Shown in pieces: positions 25,632 to 33,595 of a DNA stretch of 64,000 nucleotides; position 1 is the first letter of the stretch, and each line of letters begins with the position of its first letter. A program made the translations under genes and the position numbers. This stretch comes from Pseudomonas laurylsulfatiphila (GTDB taxonomy: Bacteria > Pseudomonadota > Gammaproteobacteria > Pseudomonadales > Pseudomonadaceae), in contig NZ_NIRS01000003.1 of the NCBI RefSeq assembly GCF_002934665.1, forward strand, positions 806,001 to 870,000, written 5' to 3'. Below the pieces are notes generated by a model. That model was not told where the DNA came from, searched no databases, and saw nothing but the letters and a program-made list of their open reading frames with translations.

Positions 25632-26768
25632 TCAAAGCGACCGCGCAATAATCTCCTTCATGATCTCGTTCGTCCCGGCATAGATCCGCTGCACGCGAGC
25701 ATCCGCCCATGCCCGCGCGATCGGGTATTCCCACATGAACCCGTAGCCACCGTGCAACTGCACACACTCGTCGAGCACCTTGCATTGCAGGTCGGTGCCC
25801 CAGTACTTGGCCATCGCCGCCGTCGGCACGTCGAGCTTGCCTTGCAAGTGCAGTTCCAGGCAGCGGTCGACGAAGACACGGCCGATCTGGATTTCCGTGG
25901 CCATCTCCGCCAGTTTGAACCGGGTATTCTGGAAATCCGCGATCGACTTGCCGAACGCCTTGCGCTCGCGGGTGTAGTCCAGCGTCCATTGCAGCGCCGC
26001 TTCGGCCGATGCCAGCCCGCCAACGGCCACCGTGAGGCGCTCCTGAGGCAATTCCTGCATCAGGTAGGCAAAGCCCATCCCGGCCTGGCCCAGCAGGTTT
26101 TCCTTGGGCACACGCACGTCCTGGAAGAACAGCTCCGAGGTGTCCTGGGCTTTCATCCCGACCTTCTCCAGGCGCTTGCCCTTGTCGAAGCCCGGCGTAT
26201 TGGCTTCCACCAGAAACAGGCTGGTGCCCTTCGCGCCAGCCTTCGGATCGGTCTTGGCGACGACGATCACCAGGTCGGCCAGGTAGCCGTTGGTGATGAA
26301 GGTCTTGGAGCCGTTGATCACATACTCATCGCCATCGAGCACGGCCGTGGTTTTCACTCCCTGCAGATCGGAACCGGCGCCCGGTTCGGTCATGGCGATC
26401 GCGGTCACCATCTCGCCGGACACCAGTTTCGGCAGGTACTTCTGCTTCAGCGCCTCACTGCCGTAATGCAGGATGTACGGCGCCACGATGTCCGAGTGCA
26501 GGGAGAAACCGATGCCGGTCAGGCCAAGGCGCCCCACTTCTTCGATCACCACCGCGCTGTAGAGAAAGTCCGCCCCCAGGCCGCCGTACTCTTCCGGCAG
26601 GTGTGAGCAGAGCATCCCCGCCTCCCCCGCCTTGTTCCACAGCTTGCGGTCGATATAGCCTTGTTTTTCCCATTGCCCATGGAAGGGCACCGCCTCCTTT
26701 TCGAGAAACGTCCGCACGCTGTCGCGGAAAAGCTCGTGCTCGGAACTGAACAAGGTTCTGGGGATCAT
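25632..26768 (-). CDS. Acyl-CoA dehydrogenase
   Basis: An FAD-dependent enzyme of 378 residues that would desaturate an acyl-CoA, as in fatty-acid or branched-chain oxidation. The N-domain has EEYGGLGADFLYSAVVIEE, the FAD/substrate region AMTEPGAGSDLQGVKT, and the C-terminal RIYAGTNEIMKEIIARSL with the flavin-contacting GTNE. The start at 26768 has AAAGGTG upstream; an extension to 26855 has no good ribosome site. Chain-length specificity cannot be read. It is divergent from the GlxA-type regulator. Confidence 0.92.
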   Translation of the reverse strand: MIPRTLFSSEHELFRDSVRTFLEKEAVPFHGQWEKQGYIDRKLWNKAGEAGMLCSHLPEEYGGLGADFLYSAVVIEEVGRLGLTGIGFSLHSDIVAPYILHYGSEALKQKYLPKLVSGEMVTAIAMTEPGAGSDLQGVKTTAVLDGDEYVINGSKTFITNGYLADLVIVVAKTDPKAGAKGTSLFLVEANTPGFDKGKRLEKVGMKAQDTSELFFQDVRVPKENLLGQAGMGFAYLMQELPQERLTVAVGGLASAEAALQWTLDYTRERKAFGKSIADFQNTRFKLAEMATEIQIGRVFVDRCLELHLQGKLDVPTAAMAKYWGTDLQCKVLDECVQLHGGYGFMWEYPIARAWADARVQRIYAGTNEIMKEIIARSL

Positions 26769-26914
26769 GCGGCACCTTTTCTTTGTTTTTAGAAGGAGTT
26801 GACCTTCAGAGACTATGCCTCGCTTCCGATACAGGACACTGGACACATCCGACAAAAAATAAGACGATCCAGCCGTCTGGTGACCACTTCCCCCTATAAA
26901 AATAAAGTTGAATT

Positions 26915-27910
26915 ATGTCTAACCAAGCCTCCACGCCACTGCGGCGCGTCAGCATCCTGGCCATCGACCGGGTTTTCGCTTCCACCCTCATGCAAGCCAA
27001 GGATTTCTTCCACCTCGCCAGCCTGCGCTACGGCAAACAGCTGGGCCAAGGCCTGACACCGGCGTTCGAAACCCGCCTGGTCAGCCCCGACGGCAAACCG
27101 GTCAGCACCTTCAGCGATGTGATGATTCCGGTGGACGGCGGGCTGGAAAACGCCGACATCATCATTCTTCCCGCGTTCTGGGACGATTTCGAAAGTCTCT
27201 GCAAACGTTACCCGCAAGTCCTGCCCTGGTTGCGTCAACAGCATGCGCGCGGCGCCGTGCTGTGCGGCGAGGCCACCGGTGTGTTCTGGCTGGCCGAAGC
27301 CGGGCTGCTCAATGGCAAGGAAGCGACCACCTACTGGCGCTTCTTCAATGCCTTCGCCGAACGCTTCCCACAGGTCCAGCTCAATCAGGACAAACACCTG
27401 ACCGACGCCGATAACCTGTACTGCGCCGGCGGCACCACCTCGGCGTGCGACCTGTACATTTACCTGATCGAGCGCTTCTGTGGCGCCAATGTGTCCCAGG
27501 CCGTAGCGCGGGACATTCTGTACGAGGTACAACGCAGCTACTCGCCGGGACGCATCGGTTTTGGCGGACAAAAACTGCACCAGGACGTGATCATCCTGCA
27601 GATCCAGCACTGGCTCGAGGAACACTTCGCCGACAAGTTCCGTTTCGAAGACGTCGCCCGCGAACACGGCATGAGCATCCGCAACTTCATGCGCCGCTTC
27701 CAGACCGCCACCGGCGACAAGCCACTGCATTACCTGCAACGCCTGCGCATCGAAACCGCCAAGGGCTTGTTGTCCGCCAGCCGCAAGAGCATCAAGACCA
27801 TCAGCTATGAGGTGGGCTATGACGATGCGAGCTTCTTCGCGCGGCTGTTCCGCCAGCACACGGAGCTGTCGCCGAACCAGTATCGGCAGCAGTTTCAGCA
27901 GGCTGCATAA
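26915..27910 (+). CDS. GlxA-type transcriptional regulator (DJ-1/PfpI plus AraC HTH)
   Basis: A 331-residue regulator. Residues about 10-190 form a DJ-1/PfpI-like sensing domain in which the nucleophile-elbow region reads LCGEATGVFWLAEAGLL. Residues about 225-325 form an AraC double helix-turn-helix (VAREHGMSIRNFMRRFQTAT, then ISYEVGYDDASFFARLFRQH). Regulators of this kind often control amine or amino-acid catabolism. It is divergent from the acyl-CoA dehydrogenase and lies 267 bases upstream of the monooxygenase cluster, so either could be its target. Confidence 0.88.
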   Translation: MSNQASTPLRRVSILAIDRVFASTLMQAKDFFHLASLRYGKQLGQGLTPAFETRLVSPDGKPVSTFSDVMIPVDGGLENADIIILPAFWDDFESLCKRYPQVLPWLRQQHARGAVLCGEATGVFWLAEAGLLNGKEATTYWRFFNAFAERFPQVQLNQDKHLTDADNLYCAGGTTSACDLYIYLIERFCGANVSQAVARDILYEVQRSYSPGRIGFGGQKLHQDVIILQIQHWLEEHFADKFRFEDVAREHGMSIRNFMRRFQTATGDKPLHYLQRLRIETAKGLLSASRKSIKTISYEVGYDDASFFARLFRQHTELSPNQYRQQFQQAA

Positions 27911-27925
27911 AATCCCGCAAACTTG

Positions 27926-28052
27926 CTCTGGCTGCATTTCCACGCTCACGTGGGAATGCAGCCAGAGACGCTCTGCGTTCCGCTTTGACATGCGATAAAA
28001 AAGGTCATGGAGTGCATTCCCACGCTGGGCGCGGAAACGCCAGTGACCTCCA
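27926..28052. repeat. Composite palindromic repeat at the edge of the accessory cluster
   Basis: A 19-base inverted repeat with a single G-T mismatch (27926-27944 and 27949-27967; CTCTGGCTGCATTTCCACG arm) is followed by GACGCTCTGCGTTCCGC and a second partial copy around GCATTCCCACGCTGGGCGCGG (28013-28034). TTCCCACGCT...CGTGGGAATGC elements of this sort are dispersed repeats in fluorescent pseudomonads. The gap 27911-28177 contains no gene. Confidence 0.7.
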
Positions 28053-28177
28053 TACAGCGTCTTTTCTTACGATAAAAAACGAATATAGAGCATCAACGCA
28101 TCTCGTCCGACTAATGTACGCAGGCCATCCAGAGCTTCAACATCTTCCCCTTCAAACACCATCAGGGAAGATCAAAG

Positions 28178-30124
28178 GTGACTATCGGATCAAGCTACAA
28201 CTACCCTTCATACATCGCCAAAGAGGCCGCCCGAACAAAGCGTTCGGCTAAAAACAAATGGGCAGCTCGCTTTCCCAATCCGCCGGATTTGTGCTTTGAC
28301 TATCGTGCACTGGTAGAACAGGAAAACGGCATCGCCAGGGCAACTGACCCGCAACATAAAATCTGCATCATCGGCGCCGGCGTCACAGGCCTGACCGCCG
28401 CCAGAGAACTCTATCGCTGCGGCTTTACCCATATCACTCTCATCGAACAATCCAGACGCATCGGCGGCAGGCATCTGACCGTTCCCGGTAGCCGAAACTC
28501 AGCAACAAGCCATACACCGTTTGAAATGGGTGCCATGCGCATGCCCTTCTTCAACCGGGCGGATGAGCCGCCGACAGAAGGTCGATCGCTGATGGCTTAC
28601 TACGCCAATCAATTTGAATTGGCGTTTTCAGACTTCGCCAACCCCGGTAGCCAATGGGTTAGCTCGACAGGCATCTATCTCCGGGAGGGCAGCATGGGCG
28701 GCGGATCGGCGCCGCAAATGTTGATATGGAAAAACGAAGACGGCGAAACACCGCCTCCCGGCGATGAATTGCAAAAGGTTTATTCCAAGTGGAAAGCCTT
28801 TGCCGATCGCATGACCCGCCACGTTGCGGAGCTTTATGCGAGCCAGGAATGGGAAGCCATATGGGCTTCTATCGTCGAAAAATACGAAAGTGTCTCGTTC
28901 CGCGATCTGGTCAGCATGCCAGCACTGGAAGCTTGGGATGGCCACTCACCCGGGGATTTCGGCGGAATGGGAATGTCTGCGCAAGAGTCCGCTATTTTTT
29001 ACGCAATCGGTATTGGTGACGGTAGCTGGGGAGCTTTTTACGACGTCTGCTGCCTCTACCCCCTGCGTACCGCGATTTTCGGTTTCAGCAGCCAATTGCA
29101 ACTGATCCATGGTCGAGTGGACTCAAACGGCGATCCACTGGATTCGCCCTACCTGAATAGCGAAGCCGTTTTTGACTCAATGGGACAGAGTTTCGACAAG
29201 CCCCGCTACATCGGCCTCGCCGCGTTGGACGAATGCCTGCTGTTTGTGAAAACCGACGAAACCGGAAAGTCCATCTACGAACATAGCCTCGAAAGAAGCA
29301 ATGGACTTCTCACCGACTCATCCGTCACAAAACTGGAAAAGCTAACCAATCAAAAAATACGCGTCTATTACAACTGGAAACACAGTCAACCCGAGCAGAT
29401 CCAAGAGCAATTTGATGACTATGACTCGGTCATCATGACACTACCCTCCTGGCTGATTGAAACTCGAATCAAGCTCGAAAATTTCACCCGGGAGATGCTA
29501 CCTTTCGAGACGATTAACGCCTACAAAACCGCACACTGGGAAACTAGCTGCAAAGTGTTTGCACCGCTGAAGAAATCATTTCTCTCGAAAAACAAAAACA
29601 TCCCGCAAGCCATCGTAACCGACAGTTTTATCCACGATGTCTACACCTACCGCTACAACGACAACTACAGCTATGACTGCATCCTGCTGAGTTATACCTG
29701 GGAAGATGATGCAACCAAGCTCGCCTCATTCAGCGATAAGGAATTGGTATCAAAATGCGCCGAAGAGCTGGATCGCATACTCATGAACTCTACCAACATC
29801 CAGGAGAAAATTTCTCCCTACATCGGCATTGATCAAGCGGTGGTTCAGCGTTGGATCACTGATAAAAATGCTCTGGGCTGTGCCAAGCTTTACCGACCAG
29901 GCACTTACTACGATGCCGTTGGCCTGATGAAGTACAACCGGGACCTTGCTCATGTATCAGGCTTGTATTTGTCTGGTGAATCATTTTCCGTCGATGCCGG
30001 TTGGACGGAGCCATGTTTTCGCGGTGCTGTCGATGCAGTGATTCATATCTGCAACAAAACCGCCGCGACCTTCAATGGCGGATTTTCCTTGAGCGACTAC
30101 CCGCACTACCAACTCAAAACCTGA
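28178..30124 (+). CDS. Flavin amino-acid 2-monooxygenase of the IaaM/DavB family
   Basis: A 648-residue FAD enzyme expected to convert an L-amino acid and O2 into a shortened amide, CO2 and water. Residues 1-60 are an extension. FAD-binding motifs follow: ICIIGAGVTGLTAA (62-75) and RIGGRH (94-99). EMGAMRMP (116-123) holds Arg121, equivalent to the carboxylate-binding Arg of tryptophan 2-monooxygenase. LLSYTWEDDA and GWTEP (608-612) match the family's C-terminal half, as do SGESFSVDAGW. The substrate cannot be told. The start is GTG at 28178 with AGGGAAG about 9 bases upstream. AT-richer codons than the neighbours suggest transfer. Confidence 0.85.
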   Translation: MTIGSSYNYPSYIAKEAARTKRSAKNKWAARFPNPPDLCFDYRALVEQENGIARATDPQHKICIIGAGVTGLTAARELYRCGFTHITLIEQSRRIGGRHLTVPGSRNSATSHTPFEMGAMRMPFFNRADEPPTEGRSLMAYYANQFELAFSDFANPGSQWVSSTGIYLREGSMGGGSAPQMLIWKNEDGETPPPGDELQKVYSKWKAFADRMTRHVAELYASQEWEAIWASIVEKYESVSFRDLVSMPALEAWDGHSPGDFGGMGMSAQESAIFYAIGIGDGSWGAFYDVCCLYPLRTAIFGFSSQLQLIHGRVDSNGDPLDSPYLNSEAVFDSMGQSFDKPRYIGLAALDECLLFVKTDETGKSIYEHSLERSNGLLTDSSVTKLEKLTNQKIRVYYNWKHSQPEQIQEQFDDYDSVIMTLPSWLIETRIKLENFTREMLPFETINAYKTAHWETSCKVFAPLKKSFLSKNKNIPQAIVTDSFIHDVYTYRYNDNYSYDCILLSYTWEDDATKLASFSDKELVSKCAEELDRILMNSTNIQEKISPYIGIDQAVVQRWITDKNALGCAKLYRPGTYYDAVGLMKYNRDLAHVSGLYLSGESFSVDAGWTEPCFRGAVDAVIHICNKTAATFNGGFSLSDYPHYQLKT

Positions 30125-30139
30125 TCACATCCCCGCTCC

Positions 30140-30166
30140 AGAGCCATGCACGCAATACATGGCTCT
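30140..30166 (+). other. Perfect 9-base hairpin after the monooxygenase gene
   Basis: AGAGCCATG (30140-30148) and CATGGCTCT (30158-30166) pair around nine bases, 16 bases after the stop. No U-run follows, so it may attenuate or protect the mRNA end rather than terminate. The 207-base gap to the next gene otherwise shows no gene. Confidence 0.55.
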
Positions 30167-30331
30167 ACCTCTCGCGCCTGCCACCCACTGCCATCAAACA
30201 TCACGCTGATCCACTTTAGGACAAGGACTACGACCTAAACGGAAGTAGCTGACTTACACCCCATTCCTGATTCCCCTCTTATACACACGCCATTTAACAG
30301 CTTGAAAAACAATAAAAAGAGGAACGACGGA

Positions 30332-31219
30332 ATGTCTGAGCCAACAAGCCCTGCTCGTGTAGCAGTCGTGCAATTCGATCCACAAGTCGGCATCGAGAAA
30401 TGTGCAGGTAATCTGCGTCGCAGCCTGGAATTGGCGCTTGAAGCGGTAAACGGCGGTGCGAATCTCATCGTTCTGCCCGAGCTTTCCAATACCGGCTATT
30501 TCTTCAGCAATCGACAGGATGCCTTCGCCCATGCCGAAGCGGTTCCCGACGGACCAAGCGTGCGGTGCTGGATCGACTTCGCCCGCGAACACAACGTTTA
30601 CCTCGTGGCCGGTCTGGCCGAACGCGACGGCATGCGACTCTTCAACACCGGCGTTCTGGTAGGACCAGACGGCTTTATCGGCAAGTACCGCAAAGCCCAT
30701 TTGTGGAATCTGGAGAAGCTCTGGTTCACCCCCGGCGACCTGGGTTTCCCGGTTTTCGAAACACCGATCGGCCGCATCGGGCTGTTGATTTGCTGGGACA
30801 TTTGGTTCCCGGAGGTGCCACGGGTCCTCGCCCAGCAAGGCGCGGACATCATTTGCAGCCTGAACAACTGGGTCTGGACACCGCCGCCGCTGTTCGATGA
30901 AGCCGGTAAGTGCATGGCGTCTTATCTGACGATGACCGCCGCTCACGTCAACAACGTGTTTATCGCTGCCGCCAGCCGGATCGGCGAGGAGCGCGGCGCG
31001 CGCTACCTGGGTTGCTCGTTGATTGCCGGAACCAACGGCTGGCCGATTGGCGCCGTGGCTTCGACAGACAGGCAGGAAATCCTGCTTGCCGATGTCGACC
31101 TAACCAGCTCTCGCAGTGCGCCCATCTGGAACAACCTGAACGACCTGCATCGCGATCGCCGAACCGATCTTTACGATCAGATGCTCGGCTACACCCAACA
31201 CCATTGCCTCCCACGTTGA
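30332..31219 (+). CDS. Nitrilase-superfamily amidase (carbon-nitrogen hydrolase)
   Basis: A 295-residue cytoplasmic hydrolase with the full nitrilase-fold triad: Glu50 (VLPELSNTGY), Lys121 (YRKAHLW) and Cys154 (LLICWDIWFPEVPR). Most family members without a true nitrile role cleave amides. Next to an amino-acid 2-monooxygenase the natural substrate would be the amide product, as DavA follows DavB in lysine breakdown. IaaH of the auxin pathway is a different (amidase-signature) fold. The ATG at 30332 follows AGAGGAAC; an upstream TTG at 30302 lacks a ribosome site. Confidence 0.85.
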   Translation: MSEPTSPARVAVVQFDPQVGIEKCAGNLRRSLELALEAVNGGANLIVLPELSNTGYFFSNRQDAFAHAEAVPDGPSVRCWIDFAREHNVYLVAGLAERDGMRLFNTGVLVGPDGFIGKYRKAHLWNLEKLWFTPGDLGFPVFETPIGRIGLLICWDIWFPEVPRVLAQQGADIICSLNNWVWTPPPLFDEAGKCMASYLTMTAAHVNNVFIAAASRIGEERGARYLGCSLIAGTNGWPIGAVASTDRQEILLADVDLTSSRSAPIWNNLNDLHRDRRTDLYDQMLGYTQHHCLPR

Positions 31220-31235
31220 TCAGGAGGCCTATCGC

Positions 31236-32429
31236 ATGGAAGTTGCAACCGACAAAAACCAACCATCGCGCAAATCACCGATTGATACAGCCGTCGTCCT
31301 GCTAATAATCGGCGCGACACTGCTGGTCGTCTGGCTTTCCTTCAGCAACCGTACTTTCTGGGGAGCGCATTGGCCCGGCTACGGCGACATGGTATCGCTG
31401 CTACCCGAACCGAGTGCCTGGTTACGCTGGGTGTTAGGTGACATCAGCGAGGTGGCTTTCTACAAGCACGAGTTCGCCTCGATCGGTCTGCTGGCGGGCG
31501 CTTATCTGGCTTACTGGGCGAATCGAACGGGGAAATCCTGGCAAGGATTTGCCATCTCCTATGGAACGGGGCTTTGGCCCTGGCTGGTCACCAGTTCGTT
31601 GCTCGGGCTGCTGCTGAGCAATCTGCTATGGGGCTGGACGGTGACAGCCACAACCTGGCAACCCACATTCGTTGCATTCGTCTCGCTGCCAGCAGCGATG
31701 GTGTTGATGTTTGGCGGAGGCTGGAAGGTAACGATCAACGGCGCACTCATGGGCGCCGTACTCGTCACACCGATGTGCCTGCTGATCGTCAATTACGTGT
31801 GCCAACCGCTGGCCCTGCCTGCGGTAATTGGCAATGTGCTGGGCATGGCGGTTGCCAGCGTCCTGGCGTTTCTGTTATGCCGCTATTGGCCGAACCTGGT
31901 GAAATCCAGGTCTTCGGAAACGCCCCCCGCCTTGATCGCCACCGCCAAGGCGCCCGACTATGGCGTCATCTGGAGCCTGCGCCGGATTCTGGCGGACTTT
32001 TCCGAAGCACCGTTCTTCGGCAATGAGCTGGCCAGCCTTGGCCTGATACTGGGTGCATTGCTGGCGTACAGCTTGAACCCTTCAAGCCCCGCGTACGGAT
32101 CGGGCCTGTTACTGCACATCATCGGTGCGCAGGCATTGGCCTCGGCCATCGGCGTGCTGATCTGGCGTCGACAATGGATGTTGCGCGGCTGGTATCCCAC
32201 TTACATCCCGCTGGTTTCAGTGGTGCCCGCGGCGATTCTGGCCTATGGCGGCAGCTGGCAGATTATCGTCTCAAGTGCACTGCTGGGGGCATTGCTCGCA
32301 CCACCGCTGGCCTGTGTGATTGCCAAAAAATTACCGGCCGACATGCACGCCTACATCGCCAATGTACTGTCGATGGCCATCAGCACACTGCTGATCGTGC
32401 CGCTGATCGGCTTTCTGATCGCTGATTAA
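31236..32429 (+). CDS. Internally duplicated polytopic membrane protein, unknown family
   Basis: A 397-residue inner-membrane protein that I do not recognise. After one N-terminal helix (about 17-36) come two homologous halves, about 63-215 and 249-393. Matching landmarks are SEVAFYKHEFASIGLLAGAY / SEAPFFGNELASLGLILGAL, WQPTFVAFVSLPAA / WYPTYIPLVSVVPAA, GGGWKVTINGALMGA / GGSWQIIVSSALLGA and AVIGNVLGMAVAS / AYIANVLSMAIS. Direct repeats of five or six helices are a common transporter design, so transport of the cluster's substrate or product is a reasonable guess. The AGGAGG site 10 bases before the ATG is strong. Confidence 0.75.
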   Translation: MEVATDKNQPSRKSPIDTAVVLLIIGATLLVVWLSFSNRTFWGAHWPGYGDMVSLLPEPSAWLRWVLGDISEVAFYKHEFASIGLLAGAYLAYWANRTGKSWQGFAISYGTGLWPWLVTSSLLGLLLSNLLWGWTVTATTWQPTFVAFVSLPAAMVLMFGGGWKVTINGALMGAVLVTPMCLLIVNYVCQPLALPAVIGNVLGMAVASVLAFLLCRYWPNLVKSRSSETPPALIATAKAPDYGVIWSLRRILADFSEAPFFGNELASLGLILGALLAYSLNPSSPAYGSGLLLHIIGAQALASAIGVLIWRRQWMLRGWYPTYIPLVSVVPAAILAYGGSWQIIVSSALLGALLAPPLACVIAKKLPADMHAYIANVLSMAISTLLIVPLIGFLIAD

Positions 32430-32506
32430 TGTCCCGGCCATTCGGTTATATCGCGGCCTCAAAAGCGGATACAGCCACTTTTCGTTACAAACAAGCGAGG
32501 TATCCC

Positions 32507-33490
32507 ATGGACCTACCCAAACTGTCCATCGCGGCACTTGGCGGCACGGTAAGCATGCAAGCGAGCAATGCCGGTGAAGGTGTCATCCCGACCGTCAGCG
32601 GCGAAGCCCTGCTGACCTCCATACCGGAACTGACGACGCTGGCCGGAGTCACCGTTGAGACCCTCGGCCTGCTGCCCAGTGCATCCCTGGATTTCGAGTT
32701 TTTGCTGGACGTATTGTCCTGGGCTGAGTTACAGGTCAAACAGGGCGCCACTGGGGTCGTGATAACCCAAGGCACCGACACCCTCGAAGAGGCCGCAGTG
32801 TTTTTGGATTACCTGTGGCCCTACGACACCCCCTTGGTGCTGACCGGTGCCATGCGTTCCGCAGCGCAGCCAGGTGCCGATGGACCGGCCAATCTGCTGG
32901 ATGCATGTCGCGTTGCCCTGGCGCAGAACAGCCGGCAGCGCGGCGTCCAGGTCGTGATGAACGGACAAATTCATCAAGCGTGCAGAGTACGCAAAACCGA
33001 TTCGCTGGCATTGCAGGCGTTTTCCTCTCCGGTTGTGGGGCCCGCAGGCCTGATGCTGGAAGACCGCGTTCGCTATCTGCGCCCGCCGGAGCCACGCACG
33101 GTGTTGCCTTTGCCGCAACAGGCCACACAGAAGGTTGCACTGCTTGAGGCCTCACTTTCGGCCGACACCCTGCTACTGGAGAATATTTTCGCACTCGGTT
33201 ACGACGGGCTGGTGATCAGCGGTTTTGGCGCCGGCCACATCTCGCAGCGCTGGGCGACAAGGATTGAGCATATTGCCGAACGAATCCCCGTGATCATTGC
33301 GACCCGAACCGGTTCTGGCTCCACCGCACGTGCCTCTTACGGTTTTGGCGGCGGTGAGATGGACTTGATCCGCAAGGGTGCATCGATGGCGGGTTTTCTA
33401 TGTCCGCGAAAGGCCCGGATTCTGCTTTGGCTGCTGCTCGGTTGCCAACGGCAGCACGAGCTTGCGCGGTATCTCAACGAAGGCATTTGA
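32507..33490 (+). CDS. Asparaginase-family amidohydrolase
   Basis: A 327-residue L-asparaginase-type enzyme without an export signal. The first catalytic Thr is Thr14 (LGGTVSM) and the second is Thr90-Asp91 (VITQGTDTLEE); VLTGAMR and GPANLLDACRVAL follow, as in the family. It would hydrolyse asparagine or a similar omega-amide to acid and ammonia. It is 77 bases after the membrane protein on the same strand, which suggests one operon. The ATG at 32507 has GCGAGG upstream; an in-frame ATG at 32429 overlaps the previous stop but leaves an unusual 26-residue tail. Confidence 0.87.
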   Translation: MDLPKLSIAALGGTVSMQASNAGEGVIPTVSGEALLTSIPELTTLAGVTVETLGLLPSASLDFEFLLDVLSWAELQVKQGATGVVITQGTDTLEEAAVFLDYLWPYDTPLVLTGAMRSAAQPGADGPANLLDACRVALAQNSRQRGVQVVMNGQIHQACRVRKTDSLALQAFSSPVVGPAGLMLEDRVRYLRPPEPRTVLPLPQQATQKVALLEASLSADTLLLENIFALGYDGLVISGFGAGHISQRWATRIEHIAERIPVIIATRTGSGSTARASYGFGGGEMDLIRKGASMAGFLCPRKARILLWLLLGCQRQHELARYLNEGI

Positions 33491-33534
33491 CTTCAAACAA
33501 TGTACAAACCTGTGGGAGGAGGTTTTGCGCTGAC

Positions 33535-33564
33535 AAAAAAGGCCTGCATTTGCAGGCCTCTTTC
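33535..33564. terminator. Two-way terminator between the asparaginase gene and zapE
   Basis: GGCCTGCA and TGCAGGCC (33541-33548, 33551-33558) pair around two bases. An A6 run precedes it, giving U6 on the minus strand after zapE. On the plus strand the tail TCTTTC is weaker. Confidence 0.8.
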
Positions 33565-33595
33565 ATTTTCCGAATCGTTCTACTGATTTAAACGC

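Noticed and set aside
28178..31219. Calling the monooxygenase and amidase iaaM and iaaH (auxin synthesis)
   Set aside because: The amidase has the nitrilase fold, not the IaaH amidase-signature fold, and the oxidase substrate cannot be read from sequence.
31236..32429. Assigning the membrane protein to DUF1097 or a urea/amide channel family
   Set aside because: No diagnostic motif could be recognised; only the internal duplication is certain.
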